Made by a program: the position numbers and the translations under genes. The notes beneath the pieces are model-generated. The model was not told where the DNA came from. It saw only the letters and a list, made by a program, of their open reading frames with translations, and ran no database searches. Below, one piece after another: positions 1-6,609 of a stretch of 9,477 bases of DNA. Every line of letters begins with the position of its first letter. Position 1 is the first letter of the stretch. The DNA lies in the NCBI GenBank assembly GCA_040902705.1, contig JBBDWT010000007.1:1-9477 (forward strand). Reading direction: 5' to 3'. The stretch comes from DATBSK01 sp040902705 (lineage in GTDB: Bacteria > Actinomycetota > Acidimicrobiia > IMCC26256 > PALSA-555).

Positions 1-429
1 CCGATCGCGCAGTTCATCGCCGGTCCCGACAGCTTCGAGAGCTTCGACGAGATCCTGGCTCGCACGATCGAGTTCAACCCCACGCGCTCGGAGTCGTCGT
101 TGCGACGCGGCGTGCTCCACAACGCGGTCGAGCGCGACGACGGGCGCTGGGTGTGGCGCTACCAGCGCCCGCGCATCGTCGAGTCCGAGGAGATGGACAT
201 CCCCGCCGACTTCGCGACCCTCTGGGACGACGTGAGCGGCGTCCGGGCGCCGATCATGCTCCTGCGCGGCGCCGCGGTGGGCACGGTGGTCGACGACGCC
301 GACGAGGCCGAGCTCCTGCGCCGGCAGCCGGCGGCGCGCGTCGAGCCGGTCGAAGGTGCCGGGCACAGCATCCAGGGTGACCGGCCGCTCGAGCTCGCGG
401 CGCTGCTCACGGGCTTCCTCGACGCCTGA
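1..429 (+). CDS. Alpha/beta-hydrolase fold protein, C-terminal part (5' end outside window)
   Basis: The reading frame is open from base 1 to the TGA at 427-429, giving 142 visible residues; the start and the nucleophile elbow lie upstream of the window. The visible part carries the last strands of an alpha/beta-hydrolase: a strand PIMLLRGA, then VVDDADEAELLRR, then a strand RVEPVEGAGHSIQGDRP holding the expected catalytic His in GAGH. It closes with the usual helix LELAALLTGFLDA. The preceding 80 or so residues (IAGPDSFESFDEIL, then a VWRYQRPRI segment) look like the cap/linker region of MhpC-type hydrolases. Substrate cannot be told from this part. The frame ends 26 bases from the convergent penicillin-acylase gene. 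Fold assignment is confident; function is not. Confidence 0.85.
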   Translation, partial: PIAQFIAGPDSFESFDEILARTIEFNPTRSESSLRRGVLHNAVERDDGRWVWRYQRPRIVESEEMDIPADFATLWDDVSGVRAPIMLLRGAAVGTVVDDADEAELLRRQPAARVEPVEGAGHSIQGDRPLELAALLTGFLDA

Positions 430-434
430 CCTGG

Positions 435-451
435 CTCCGACCGTTCCGGAG
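435..451. terminator. Weak inverted repeat between convergent genes
   Basis: CTCCG at 435-439 pairs with CGGAG at 447-451 around a 7-base loop. It lies in the 26-base gap between the stop of the alpha/beta-hydrolase gene and the stop of the opposing penicillin-acylase gene. The stem is only 5 bp and there is no T-run on either strand, so a terminator role rests mostly on position. Confidence 0.2.
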
Positions 452-455
452 ATCG

Positions 456-2747
456 TCAGCTCGGGACGAGGACGGTCGTCTCGGTCGCGTGCGCCGCGAT
501 CCCGTCCCACGCGTAGCGCATCGCCACGAGGTCACCGCGTGCCCACGCCGCCTGCTGGTCGGCGAAGTGCGGGCTCGTCGCGTCGCCCGATGCGCCGAGC
601 GGCACGATCCAGGCGCTGCGCTCCCAGTCGGCCGCGTCGAACACGTACCGCGCGACCGACGTGCTCGTGACGGTGAACCCGTGGCCCGCAGGGTGGGCCG
701 CCGACATCACCGTGTCCCACTCCCCGCCCATCGCGACCCGTGGAGGATCGAGGCGCTCCGCCCACTCCGGACGCACGATCGCCATCGGGTGGTGCGGCGC
801 GACCACGTGCAGCTCCCCCCACTGCCATGCGGCGACGTCGTCGCCGAGAGTCGTGCGGAGCACTCCGACCGCGTCGGTCAGCGCGCCGGCGAGCAGCTCG
901 TCCCAGGTGCGACCGGCAGGCAGGAGCGTGAGGTCATCGGCCGCGAGCAGGCCAGTGGAGACCGCCCAGATCCGCAGCTCGAGTGGCTGGAACGTCCCGG
1001 GCGGCTCGTCAGCGATCGGCGCGCGCAAGGGGGCGAGCGCCGGGTGGTGCGCGAGCATTCGACAGGCCGCGTCGCGCGTCACCACGTACACCGCGGCCGC
1101 CACCGAGTCGGGAGTCATCCACCGGTCCCACCTCCGTACCTCGTCGAGCGCGACCCGCTCCCACTCGTCGCTCGGGTGCAGGCGGCCGAGGCGGTCGGCC
1201 CAGACGTCTGCCGCGAGCGAGCGCGTGTCGCGGTGCACCTCGGCCATACCCTCGACGGTCGCGTCGCGGACGTCGTCGAGGCGCTGGTGCAGGCGCTGGG
1301 CGCGATCGGGACGCGCGTAGTCGAGTCCGAGGAGCTGCGGGAACGACTCGGCGACGATCCGCTGGTTCGCGGTGACGATCAGTCCGCGTTCGGGGTTCCG
1401 CAGCCGAGGGAGCGCGTCGTGCGGCACCACCCCCCGCCATGTGTACCGTGCGTCGGCGCCCGGCACCGGGCCCCACGAGTTGGCGATGTCCCGGATCGGG
1501 ATCCGCCCGGTCGTGCGGTACGCGATGTTCCCGTCGACGTCGACACTGACGAAGTTGTTCACCGGGTCGATCCACGCACGCATCGCGTCGTCGAGCTCGT
1601 CGACGTCCCGCGCGAGAAGCATCGGGAGGATCGCCGACAGTCCCGTGCTCGGCTCGTCGAGCGCGGTCGACCGCAGGCTGAGCACTGCCCCGCGTCCGGG
1701 GTCGCCGAACACCACCGGTCCGCGTGGCGTCACGTGGCAGTCGACGGTCAGATCGTCGCCGCCGCGCACCTCGATCACCTCGCGCCGGACCGGAGCCGCG
1801 CGCGTGGCGTCCGGCTCCTCGACGTAGAGGTCCTGGTAGTCGCCGTTCGCATTGGTGACGCACCACGCGGTCCGCTCGGTGTGGCCGAAGTGAGGGAACC
1901 CCGGCACGCCGACGAACGCGAGCCCGATGGCGTCGAACTCGGGGCACGCCAAGTGGCACTGGTAGTAGACGCCCGGCACCTCGAGCGACCGATGGGGGTC
2001 GCCGGCGAGCAGCGGGAGACCGCTCGCCGTGCGCGTGCCGTGCAACGCCCAGGAGTTGCTCCCGCTGGTCGCCTCGGCGACCAGCGCCATCGCGTCGAGC
2101 GCCGCGTCGAGCTCCGCCGGGTCGTGGTGCTCGGGGGTGACCACGTCGGGGGGCGGCACGACGAGGGGGACGTCGCGCGTGTCGGCACCTTCGATCCGGG
2201 CTGCCGCTTCGGTGCCGAGCGCGGCGACCAACCGGCCGCGCCAGAGCTTCTTCTGCCAGTTGGCGAAGACGACGTGGCGGACGAGGAACACCGCGCAGCA
2301 GTCGGCGGCGGTCCATCGCGCGGGGGTCAGCTGCGCCAGCGCGAGGTCGGGGGGGAGCGGTCGGCCGAGGGCGAGGTACGCGTTGACGCCCTCGGCGTAC
2401 GCGTCGAGGACGCCCCGTGCCTCGGGGTCGAGCGCGTCGGCCTCGCGCTCGGCCGCGTCGGCGAGACCGCACCGGCGGGCGAACACGTCGAACGTCGCGG
2501 CACTCGGCCCCACGACCTCGGCCCACCGGCCCCGCGCCCGCCGGCGGTCGTACTCGAGCTGTCCGAGCCGGTCGGCCGCTTGCACGAAGCCCTGGCCCAG
2601 GAATGCATCGTGCGCGGTCGTCGCCCGCACGTGCGGGATGCCCCACTCGTCTCGCTGGACGACGACCTCGCCGGCGAGGCCCTCGACGGCCCATTCGGTA
2701 CGGGTGCCGCCCGATTCGGCGTCCGGTCCAGGGCTCACCGCGTCCAC
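456..2747 (-). CDS. Penicillin acylase family protein (Ntn hydrolase), no signal peptide
   Basis: 763 residues, the usual size of penicillin acylase/AHL acylase/cephalosporin acylase precursors, which cleave themselves into alpha and beta chains and hydrolyse N-acyl amide bonds. Family marks: N-terminal VQRDEWGIPHVRA (about 31-43); the cleavage site TSG|SNSWAL, making Ser230 the likely beta-chain N-terminal nucleophile; GDPHR (249-253); GHTERTAW (288-295) then DYQDLYVEE; and VTANQR with Asn461 in the oxyanion-hole position. Near the C-terminus are GGEWDTV and GASGDATSPHFADQ, the family's usual G-SG--SPH--DQ element. The start is GTG at 2747; a TAGCGT hexamer 7 bases upstream supports it. The N-terminus is acidic and hydrophilic with no signal sequence, although many relatives are exported. 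Substrate is unknown; acyl-homoserine-lactone, beta-lactam side chain or N-acyl amino acid are all possible. Confidence 0.93.
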   Translation of the reverse strand: MDAVSPGPDAESGGTRTEWAVEGLAGEVVVQRDEWGIPHVRATTAHDAFLGQGFVQAADRLGQLEYDRRRARGRWAEVVGPSAATFDVFARRCGLADAAEREADALDPEARGVLDAYAEGVNAYLALGRPLPPDLALAQLTPARWTAADCCAVFLVRHVVFANWQKKLWRGRLVAALGTEAAARIEGADTRDVPLVVPPPDVVTPEHHDPAELDAALDAMALVAEATSGSNSWALHGTRTASGLPLLAGDPHRSLEVPGVYYQCHLACPEFDAIGLAFVGVPGFPHFGHTERTAWCVTNANGDYQDLYVEEPDATRAAPVRREVIEVRGGDDLTVDCHVTPRGPVVFGDPGRGAVLSLRSTALDEPSTGLSAILPMLLARDVDELDDAMRAWIDPVNNFVSVDVDGNIAYRTTGRIPIRDIANSWGPVPGADARYTWRGVVPHDALPRLRNPERGLIVTANQRIVAESFPQLLGLDYARPDRAQRLHQRLDDVRDATVEGMAEVHRDTRSLAADVWADRLGRLHPSDEWERVALDEVRRWDRWMTPDSVAAAVYVVTRDAACRMLAHHPALAPLRAPIADEPPGTFQPLELRIWAVSTGLLAADDLTLLPAGRTWDELLAGALTDAVGVLRTTLGDDVAAWQWGELHVVAPHHPMAIVRPEWAERLDPPRVAMGGEWDTVMSAAHPAGHGFTVTSTSVARYVFDAADWERSAWIVPLGASGDATSPHFADQQAAWARGDLVAMRYAWDGIAAHATETTVLVPS

Positions 2748-2754
2748 CGCATCG

Positions 2755-2760
2755 ACGCTA
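2755..2760 (-). promoter_or_regulatory. Putative -10 box (TAGCGT) of the penicillin-acylase gene, leaderless type
   Basis: On the minus strand TAGCGT is followed by 7 bases and then the GTG start at 2747, so transcription would begin at or within a base or so of the start codon. No Shine-Dalgarno is seen and no good -35 hexamer is recognisable. The call relies on the same arrangement recurring at other genes in the window. Confidence 0.5.
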
Positions 2761-2809
2761 CGCGCCCGGGCGCGTCTCGACGCGATCTCGGTCGCGCGAC
2801 GATCGTGGC

Positions 2810-3796
2810 GTGCACGAGGACCAGATCCGCTCCGCGCGCCGGCGGTGCTGGATCATCGGGGCGATCGGGACGGTGGTCCTCACGCTCACCATCGCCTCGG
2901 TGGTCTTCCCCGTCGCGTGGATCGTCGGGGCGGCGTCGAACCCGCTCGGCGCCGGGCTCGGCTTCGGCTGGGAGCTCGTCGTCTGGGCCGCGACCGTGGC
3001 CGTCGTGATCGGAGCCGGGGGCGGCATCGGTGTCTTCGTATGGTCGTTGCTGCACGCCGAGCGGGAGGCGCTGCGCTTCGTGCGCGCCTGGCCGGGGCCC
3101 GGGGCCGCTCCGAACCCTCCCGCAGCGCTACCAGACGACACGATCGTCCGCGTCGAGCGGCTGCTCGAGCCGCTGGTGCTCGCCGCGGGCGTCCGCGCAC
3201 CGCGGGTCGCGGCCGTGGTCGACGACGCCCCCAACTGCCTCACCGTCGGCCGTTCGCCCGACACGGCCTGGCTGGTGGTGACGACGGGGCTGGTCGAGGC
3301 GCTTCCGAAGCGTGAGCTCGAGGCCGTGCTCGCCTACGAGCTCGGGCGCGTCACCGAGCTCGAGGTCTCGTTCGACACCGTCGTGTACGCGCTGACCGCG
3401 CGCACGTTCGAGATCTGGACCGCGGCGTTCGACGACGTCGACGAGGTCGCGCTGCTGCTCCTCCCGCTCGGGCTGCTCGCGCTCCCCTTCTTCCTCGCGT
3501 CGCTCGGGCTGCGCGGCGCGGCGCTCCGCAACCGGGCTCGCCTGGCCGATGGTCTCGCCGTGCGCTCCTGCCGCGACCCCGGCGCCCTCGCCCGGGCGCT
3601 CCAGCGGATCCTCGACGACCCCGACGACGTGCGCCGCGGCGACCCCGCGAACGCGCACCTCTGGCTCGAGTACCCGCACAGCCGGGCGTCCCGCTGGTTC
3701 TTCGGCACGCACCGGATCCTCCCCCGCCGGATCCGCCGCCTCGAGGGCCTCGCCGGCGCCGGGAGCCCACCTCGGGCCGCAGGCGTGGGAGAATGA
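2810..3796 (+). CDS. M48/HtpX-like membrane protein with destroyed zinc site (pseudoprotease)
   Basis: 328 residues from GTG 2810, chosen because it puts a basic N-terminus (RSARRRCW) just before the first membrane helix; the frame stays open further upstream, but that part lies antisense to the penicillin-acylase gene. Helices at about 14-40 and 54-78 are followed by an M48-like domain: LAAGVRAPRV, PNCLTVGRSP, VVTTGLVEALPKRELEAVLA, then a hydrophobic stretch at about 212-232 and a C-terminal RIRRLEGL helix. The alignment to M48 proteases is clear, but where the family has HELGH this protein has YELGR (176-180), and the third zinc ligand in the RxREFxAD element is Ala243 (RNRARLAD). The general-base Glu177 remains. 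It should therefore not bind zinc in the usual way; a binding or regulatory role is inferred. The HD gene starts 4 bases after its stop, so the two are probably one transcript. Confidence 0.85.
   Translation: MHEDQIRSARRRCWIIGAIGTVVLTLTIASVVFPVAWIVGAASNPLGAGLGFGWELVVWAATVAVVIGAGGGIGVFVWSLLHAEREALRFVRAWPGPGAAPNPPAALPDDTIVRVERLLEPLVLAAGVRAPRVAAVVDDAPNCLTVGRSPDTAWLVVTTGLVEALPKRELEAVLAYELGRVTELEVSFDTVVYALTARTFEIWTAAFDDVDEVALLLLPLGLLALPFFLASLGLRGAALRNRARLADGLAVRSCRDPGALARALQRILDDPDDVRRGDPANAHLWLEYPHSRASRWFFGTHRILPRRIRRLEGLAGAGSPPRAAGVGE
3787..3791 (+). promoter_or_regulatory. Shine-Dalgarno (GGGAG) of the HD-domain gene
   Basis: GGGAG ends 9 bases before ATG 3801 and lies inside the last codons of the upstream pseudo-M48 gene. 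It is the only convincing Shine-Dalgarno noticed before a start codon in this window. It supports both the choice of ATG 3801 and translation from a shared mRNA. Confidence 0.6.
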
Positions 3797-3800
3797 CGAC

Positions 3801-4349
3801 ATGGCCCAGACGTTCACGCGCATGGACAAGTCGACCGCCGAGGAGTGGGCGGTGATCGGCACGGAGACCCTCGCCCACCAGGGTCGCGTCGCCGACTCGG
3901 TGCTGGCGATGCTCCGGTCGCTCGCCGACATCACCGACGGGTTCGCCGTCGACCAGCTGACGCACTGCCTCCAGACCGCGACGCTCGCCGAGCGGGCCGG
4001 GGCCGACGACGAGGTCGTCGTCGCGTCGCTGTGCCACGACATCGGCAAGGCGGTCAGCGTCGCGAACCACCCGAAGATCTCGGCCGAGATCCTCAAGCCG
4101 TACGTGCGCGACGAGGTCTACGAGATGATCCGCGCCCACCAGGACTTCCAGGGCAAGCACTACTACGCGCACTTCGGTGCCGACCCCGACGCCCGCGAGC
4201 AGTACCGAGGCGCGCCCTGGTACGGCCTCGCCGAGCAGTTCGCGGACGAGTGGGATCAGATCGCGTTCGATCCCGACTACGACACGCTCCCGCTCGATCA
4301 CTTCGAGCCGCGCGTGCGAGCGATCTTCGGTTCTCCGCACTCGATGTAG
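3801..4349 (+). CDS. HD-domain protein, COG4341/PhnZ-like (possible di-iron oxygenase)
   Basis: 182 residues starting at ATG 3801, preceded by GGGAG. HD-superfamily metal ligands are visible in order: His55 (THCLQTA), His79-Asp80 (LCHDIGK), His90 (ANHPKI), His113 (IRAHQDFQ) and an acidic residue in FADEWDQIAFDPDYD (Asp152 most likely). The HxLQ lead-in, the FQGKHYYAHF stretch and the WDQ-FDPDYD-LPL-FEP tail match the small proteins listed as predicted HD phosphohydrolases (COG4341). These resemble PhnZ and TmpB, mixed-valent di-iron oxygenases that cleave phosphonate C-P bonds, more than nucleotide phosphohydrolases. Whether this one is an oxygenase and on what substrate is unknown; no PhnY or TmpA partner is in the window. 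It is coupled to the pseudo-M48 gene and converges on the amidohydrolase gene, 20 bases between stops. Confidence 0.88.
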   Translation: MAQTFTRMDKSTAEEWAVIGTETLAHQGRVADSVLAMLRSLADITDGFAVDQLTHCLQTATLAERAGADDEVVVASLCHDIGKAVSVANHPKISAEILKPYVRDEVYEMIRAHQDFQGKHYYAHFGADPDAREQYRGAPWYGLAEQFADEWDQIAFDPDYDTLPLDHFEPRVRAIFGSPHSM

Positions 4350-4372
4350 CGCCGCCCGGCCGCGCCGCGCTA
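4347..4372. terminator. Inverted repeat formed by the two opposing stop codons
   Basis: TAGCGC at 4347-4352 is complementary to GCGCTA at 4367-4372; the outer three bases of each arm are the TAG stops of the HD gene (+) and the amidohydrolase gene (-). The 14 bases between are pure G/C and could fold further. There is no T-run. Three of the six pairs follow simply from both stops being TAG, so a bidirectional terminator is plausible but not established. Confidence 0.3.
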
Positions 4373-5629
4373 CCGGCCGAGCACCCCGAGCCGGCGAGCG
4401 GCCTCGACCGCGCGCACCCGCACCTCCTCCTCGCCCTCGATCACGCCGTCCCGCATCAGCACGACGCCGTCGACGACGGTCGCCGCGATGACGTTGCCGG
4501 ATGCGGCGTAGACCAGGTTGGCGAGCGGGTTCGCGGGGTTCAGCTCCGGTGCGTCCGCGCGAGCGAGCACGAAGTCGGCCGGTGCGCCGACCTCGAGTGC
4601 CGCGGGTCGGCCGAGGAGGGGCGCGAGCGCACCCGTGGCAACGGCCCACGCCTCGTCGGCCGGAAGCGCCGCGGGATCGTTCTGCGCATGCTTCTGCAGG
4701 AGCGCGAGGAACTTCATGTCGGCGACGAGATCGAGGGAGTTGTTCGACGACGCGCCGTCGGTGCCGAGCCCGACGGGGATGTCGTGGCCGCGCACGCGGT
4801 CGTACGGGAAGATCCGCCCCACGGCGAGCTTGAGGTTGGACACGGGATTCGTGACGACGGTCGAGCCGCGATCGGCGACGAGCTCGAGCTCGGGCTCGTC
4901 GAGCCAGACGCCGTGGGCGAGGATGGTCTGCGGTCCGAGCGCACCCAGCCGATCCAGCAACGAGGCGGGCCGCTCGCCGTATCGATCGACGCATCCGGCG
5001 ATCTCGTCCTCGACCTCGAGGAAGTGCAGGTGCAGCGGCACGCGGCGCGTTACCGCTTGTTCGGCGGCCCACGCGAGCGTGTCGGCGCTCACCATGTAGA
5101 TCGAGTGGGGCGTCACCGACGCGGACACGCGCGGGCCGGCGTCGGCGAGCTCGTCGAGCGTCGCCGCCCCTTCCGCCTGCACGTCCTTGCCGCGAGCCGG
5201 GTCCATGCCATCGACGAGCGGGAAGCCGACGGTTGCGCGCATCCCGGCGTCGGTCACCGCGCGCGCGACGGCCGCGGGCTGCCAGTACATGTCGAAGAAG
5301 GAGACCGTCCCGCTGCGGATCATCTCGACGCATGCGAGGCGCGTCCCCCAGTACACGTCGTCGTCGGTCAGCTTCGCTTCGGCGGGCCAGATCTTCTTCT
5401 CGAGCCAGTCCATGAGTCGCAGATCGCTGCCGTATCCGCGGAAGAGCGTCATCGCCGCGTGGGTGTGCCCGTTGACGAGCCCGGGCAGCAGCAGGCGACC
5501 GGTGCCGTCGAGCAGCTCGTCCTCGGGCGCGGGGACGACCTCGGGTCCGAGCGCCGCGATGACGCCGTCGACGGCACGGAGTCCGACGGTCGTGCCGTGG
5601 AGAACCGCACCGACCACCGAGAGGCTCAC
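4370..5629 (-). CDS. mtaD: Amidohydrolase, 5'-methylthioadenosine/S-adenosylhomocysteine deaminase type
   Basis: 419 residues of the AtzA/TrzA/MtaD branch of metal-dependent hydrolases, cytosolic enzymes that deaminate adenosine- or triazine-type rings. Metal and catalytic residues can be read off: HTH at 55-57 (LVNGHTH), His202 with Glu205 (PLHLHFLE), His239 (ILAHGVWLDEPEL) and Asp291 (GLGTDGASSNN). LLPGLVNGHTH and VVTNPVSNLKL are typical of MtaD-like members, and the small C-terminal beta-sandwich ends ADFVL...GNVIAATVVDGVVLMRDG. Length is normal. The GTG start at 5629 has an in-frame stop 21-24 bases upstream and a TAGCCT hexamer 7 bases upstream. The expected role is removal of SAM-cycle by-products (MTA or SAH), but guanine-, cytosine- or s-triazine-type substrates cannot be excluded from sequence alone, so the symbol is tentative. 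Confidence 0.88.
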   Translation of the reverse strand: MSLSVVGAVLHGTTVGLRAVDGVIAALGPEVVPAPEDELLDGTGRLLLPGLVNGHTHAAMTLFRGYGSDLRLMDWLEKKIWPAEAKLTDDDVYWGTRLACVEMIRSGTVSFFDMYWQPAAVARAVTDAGMRATVGFPLVDGMDPARGKDVQAEGAATLDELADAGPRVSASVTPHSIYMVSADTLAWAAEQAVTRRVPLHLHFLEVEDEIAGCVDRYGERPASLLDRLGALGPQTILAHGVWLDEPELELVADRGSTVVTNPVSNLKLAVGRIFPYDRVRGHDIPVGLGTDGASSNNSLDLVADMKFLALLQKHAQNDPAALPADEAWAVATGALAPLLGRPAALEVGAPADFVLARADAPELNPANPLANLVYAASGNVIAATVVDGVVLMRDGVIEGEEEVRVRAVEAARRLGVLGR

Positions 5630-5636
5630 GGCGCCG

Positions 5637-5642
5637 AGGCTA
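5637..5642 (-). promoter_or_regulatory. Putative -10 box (TAGCCT) of the amidohydrolase gene, leaderless type
   Basis: On the minus strand TAGCCT is separated from GTG 5629 by 7 bases (5630-5636), the spacing expected if transcription starts at the initiator codon. A -35 element at normal spacing would fall at about 5660-5665, next to the opposing gene's start; nothing resembling TTGACA is present there. Confidence 0.5.
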
Positions 5643-5653
5643 CGCGGCGCTCA

Positions 5654-5659
5654 TAGGCT
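5654..5659 (+). promoter_or_regulatory. Putative -10 box (TAGGCT) of the lytic transglycosylase gene, leaderless type
   Basis: TAGGCT is followed by 6 bases and then ATG 5666, with no Shine-Dalgarno, consistent with a leaderless mRNA. It lies 11 bases from the opposing -10 box at 5637-5642, so the two promoters face away from each other and must overlap. Confidence 0.55.
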
Positions 5660-5665
5660 GGGCCG

Positions 5666-6565
5666 ATGTCCCGCACGCGCCGGCGCGTCCTCGCGATCGC
5701 GGTCGCGACCACGCTCCTCTCGCTCGTCGCGTCGTGCGGAGGGGGTGGTGGCGGGCAGCTCGCCGAGCAGAGCGAGGAGGAGCTGACCGACACGACCGTC
5801 GACGCCGGTGCCGCGATCCCGACGAGCGCCCTCGAGTCGCCCGACGGCGCGGCCGCGGCCGCACGCGAGCTGCGTGCGGTCGAGGTCGGCCTGCGGGCGG
5901 ACGACCGCGATCCGAGGCGGCTCGCCGACCTCGGACGCCGCCAGCAGCTCGCGTACCGCGCCCTCGCCCAGCACCCCGGGTGGGTCGCGTCGGTCCTGCG
6001 TGACGTCCCCGCCGGGGTACGCGACGCCGTGCGGTCCAACGTCGCTGCCGGCGCAGCCCTCGCCCGCCTGACCGGCACGGGGGTGTCGCTCCCGAGCTCG
6101 CTCCCCGACTGGCGCGTGCTCGCGCCGCTCCCCGCGTCGACCCTGCGCGACTCCTACGCGGCGGCCGAGGCGGCGACCGGCGTTCCGTGGGCGTACCTCG
6201 CCGCCATCCACCTGGTGGAGACACGGATGGGCCGCATCCACGGCACGAGCACCGCCGGCGCACGGGGCCCGATGCAGTTCATCCCCGAGACGTGGGCCTC
6301 GCACGGCGAGGGCGACATCGACGACGACCACGATGCCATCCAGGCCGCCGGGCGCTACCTCGCGTCGCGGGGGGCGCCCGACGACATGGATCGGGCGCTG
6401 TTCTCGTACAACAACGACGATCGCTACGTCACGGCGGTCAAGGCCTATGCCGCCACGATGCTCGCGGATCCACGCGCCTACGACGGATACCACGCCTGGC
6501 AGGTCTTCTACGCGACCCAGGAGCGCGCCTACGTGCTCCCCGAGGGCTACGCGGGCGGGGCCTAG
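5666..6565 (+). CDS. Lipoprotein lytic transglycosylase (SLT domain)
   Basis: 299 residues. The N-terminus RTRRR plus a hydrophobic stretch ends in a lipobox VAS|C, so Cys24 should be lipidated and the protein anchored outside the membrane; a Gly run and an acidic Ser/Thr linker follow. Residues 60-160 are Ala-rich and helical. The SLT domain begins near 163: catalytic Glu185 in HLVETRMGR, then GARGPMQFIPETW (198-210), DAIQAAGRYL and SYNNDDRYV (247-255). This is the membrane-bound lytic transglycosylase B/actinobacterial pattern, which cleaves the MurNAc-GlcNAc bond of peptidoglycan to 1,6-anhydroMurNAc ends. The usual ES dipeptide is ET here, a mild variation. It lies divergent to the amidohydrolase gene with only 36 bases between starts, and 56 bases before the E2-like gene, which seems to have its own promoter. 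Confidence 0.92.
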   Translation: MSRTRRRVLAIAVATTLLSLVASCGGGGGGQLAEQSEEELTDTTVDAGAAIPTSALESPDGAAAAARELRAVEVGLRADDRDPRRLADLGRRQQLAYRALAQHPGWVASVLRDVPAGVRDAVRSNVAAGAALARLTGTGVSLPSSLPDWRVLAPLPASTLRDSYAAAEAATGVPWAYLAAIHLVETRMGRIHGTSTAGARGPMQFIPETWASHGEGDIDDDHDAIQAAGRYLASRGAPDDMDRALFSYNNDDRYVTAVKAYAATMLADPRAYDGYHAWQVFYATQERAYVLPEGYAGGA

Positions 6566-6574
6566 ATCTCGATC

Positions 6575-6588
6575 GCCGCGATCGCGGC
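6575..6588. repeat. 14-bp perfect palindrome GCCGCGATCGCGGC
   Basis: A perfect dyad 9 bases after the lytic transglycosylase stop. It could form a 5-bp stem with a GATC loop, or act as a protein-binding site. Its centre lies 22 bp, about two helical turns, from the centre of the next palindrome at 6598-6609. No T-run follows. GCGATCGC-type octamers are common in GC-rich DNA, so chance is possible. Confidence 0.35.
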
Positions 6589-6597
6589 AGTGGTTGC

Positions 6598-6609
6598 TAC
6601 CCGCGGGTA
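6598..6609. promoter_or_regulatory. 12-bp palindrome TACCCGCGGGTA, candidate operator
   Basis: A perfect dyad immediately before the E2-like gene. Its last two bases are the first two of the TAATCT -10 box, and it fills the -10-proximal part of the promoter spacer. A protein bound here would block RNA polymerase, so a repressor, perhaps TetR-type given the size and symmetry, is the likeliest reader. No regulator gene is in the window. Confidence 0.45.

Noticed and set aside
2798..2803. GACGAT as a -10 box for the pseudo-M48 gene, 6 bases before GTG 2810
   Set aside because: The spacing fits the leaderless pattern, but it lacks the leading T and is too poor a match to list as a feature.
2417..2809. 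N-terminal extension of the pseudo-M48 gene (ATG at 2417)
   Set aside because: The added residues are Arg/Pro-rich, antisense to the penicillin-acylase gene, and would place a long charged tail before a normal membrane N-terminus; GTG 2810 fits better.
489..3008. An 839-codon open frame on the plus strand antisense to the penicillin-acylase gene
   Set aside because: Its product is a low-complexity Arg/Gly/Val/Asp-rich string with no family motifs, as expected antisense to a high-GC gene; the minus strand carries clear penicillin-acylase motifs over the same bases.
3549..3800. Earlier start for the HD gene within the pseudo-M48 gene
   Set aside because: The added residues are low-complexity and out of frame with the real upstream gene; ATG 3801 has a Shine-Dalgarno and family similarity begins shortly after it.
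3351..5333. A 660-codon minus-strand open frame
   Set aside because: Arg/Ala/Gly-rich, no motifs; it runs out of frame over the amidohydrolase and antisense to the HD and pseudo-M48 genes.
6578..6585. GCGATCGC as a HIP1-type repeat
   Set aside because: HIP1 is a cyanobacterial genome repeat; a single octamer inside a larger palindrome in GC-rich DNA is not evidence of one.
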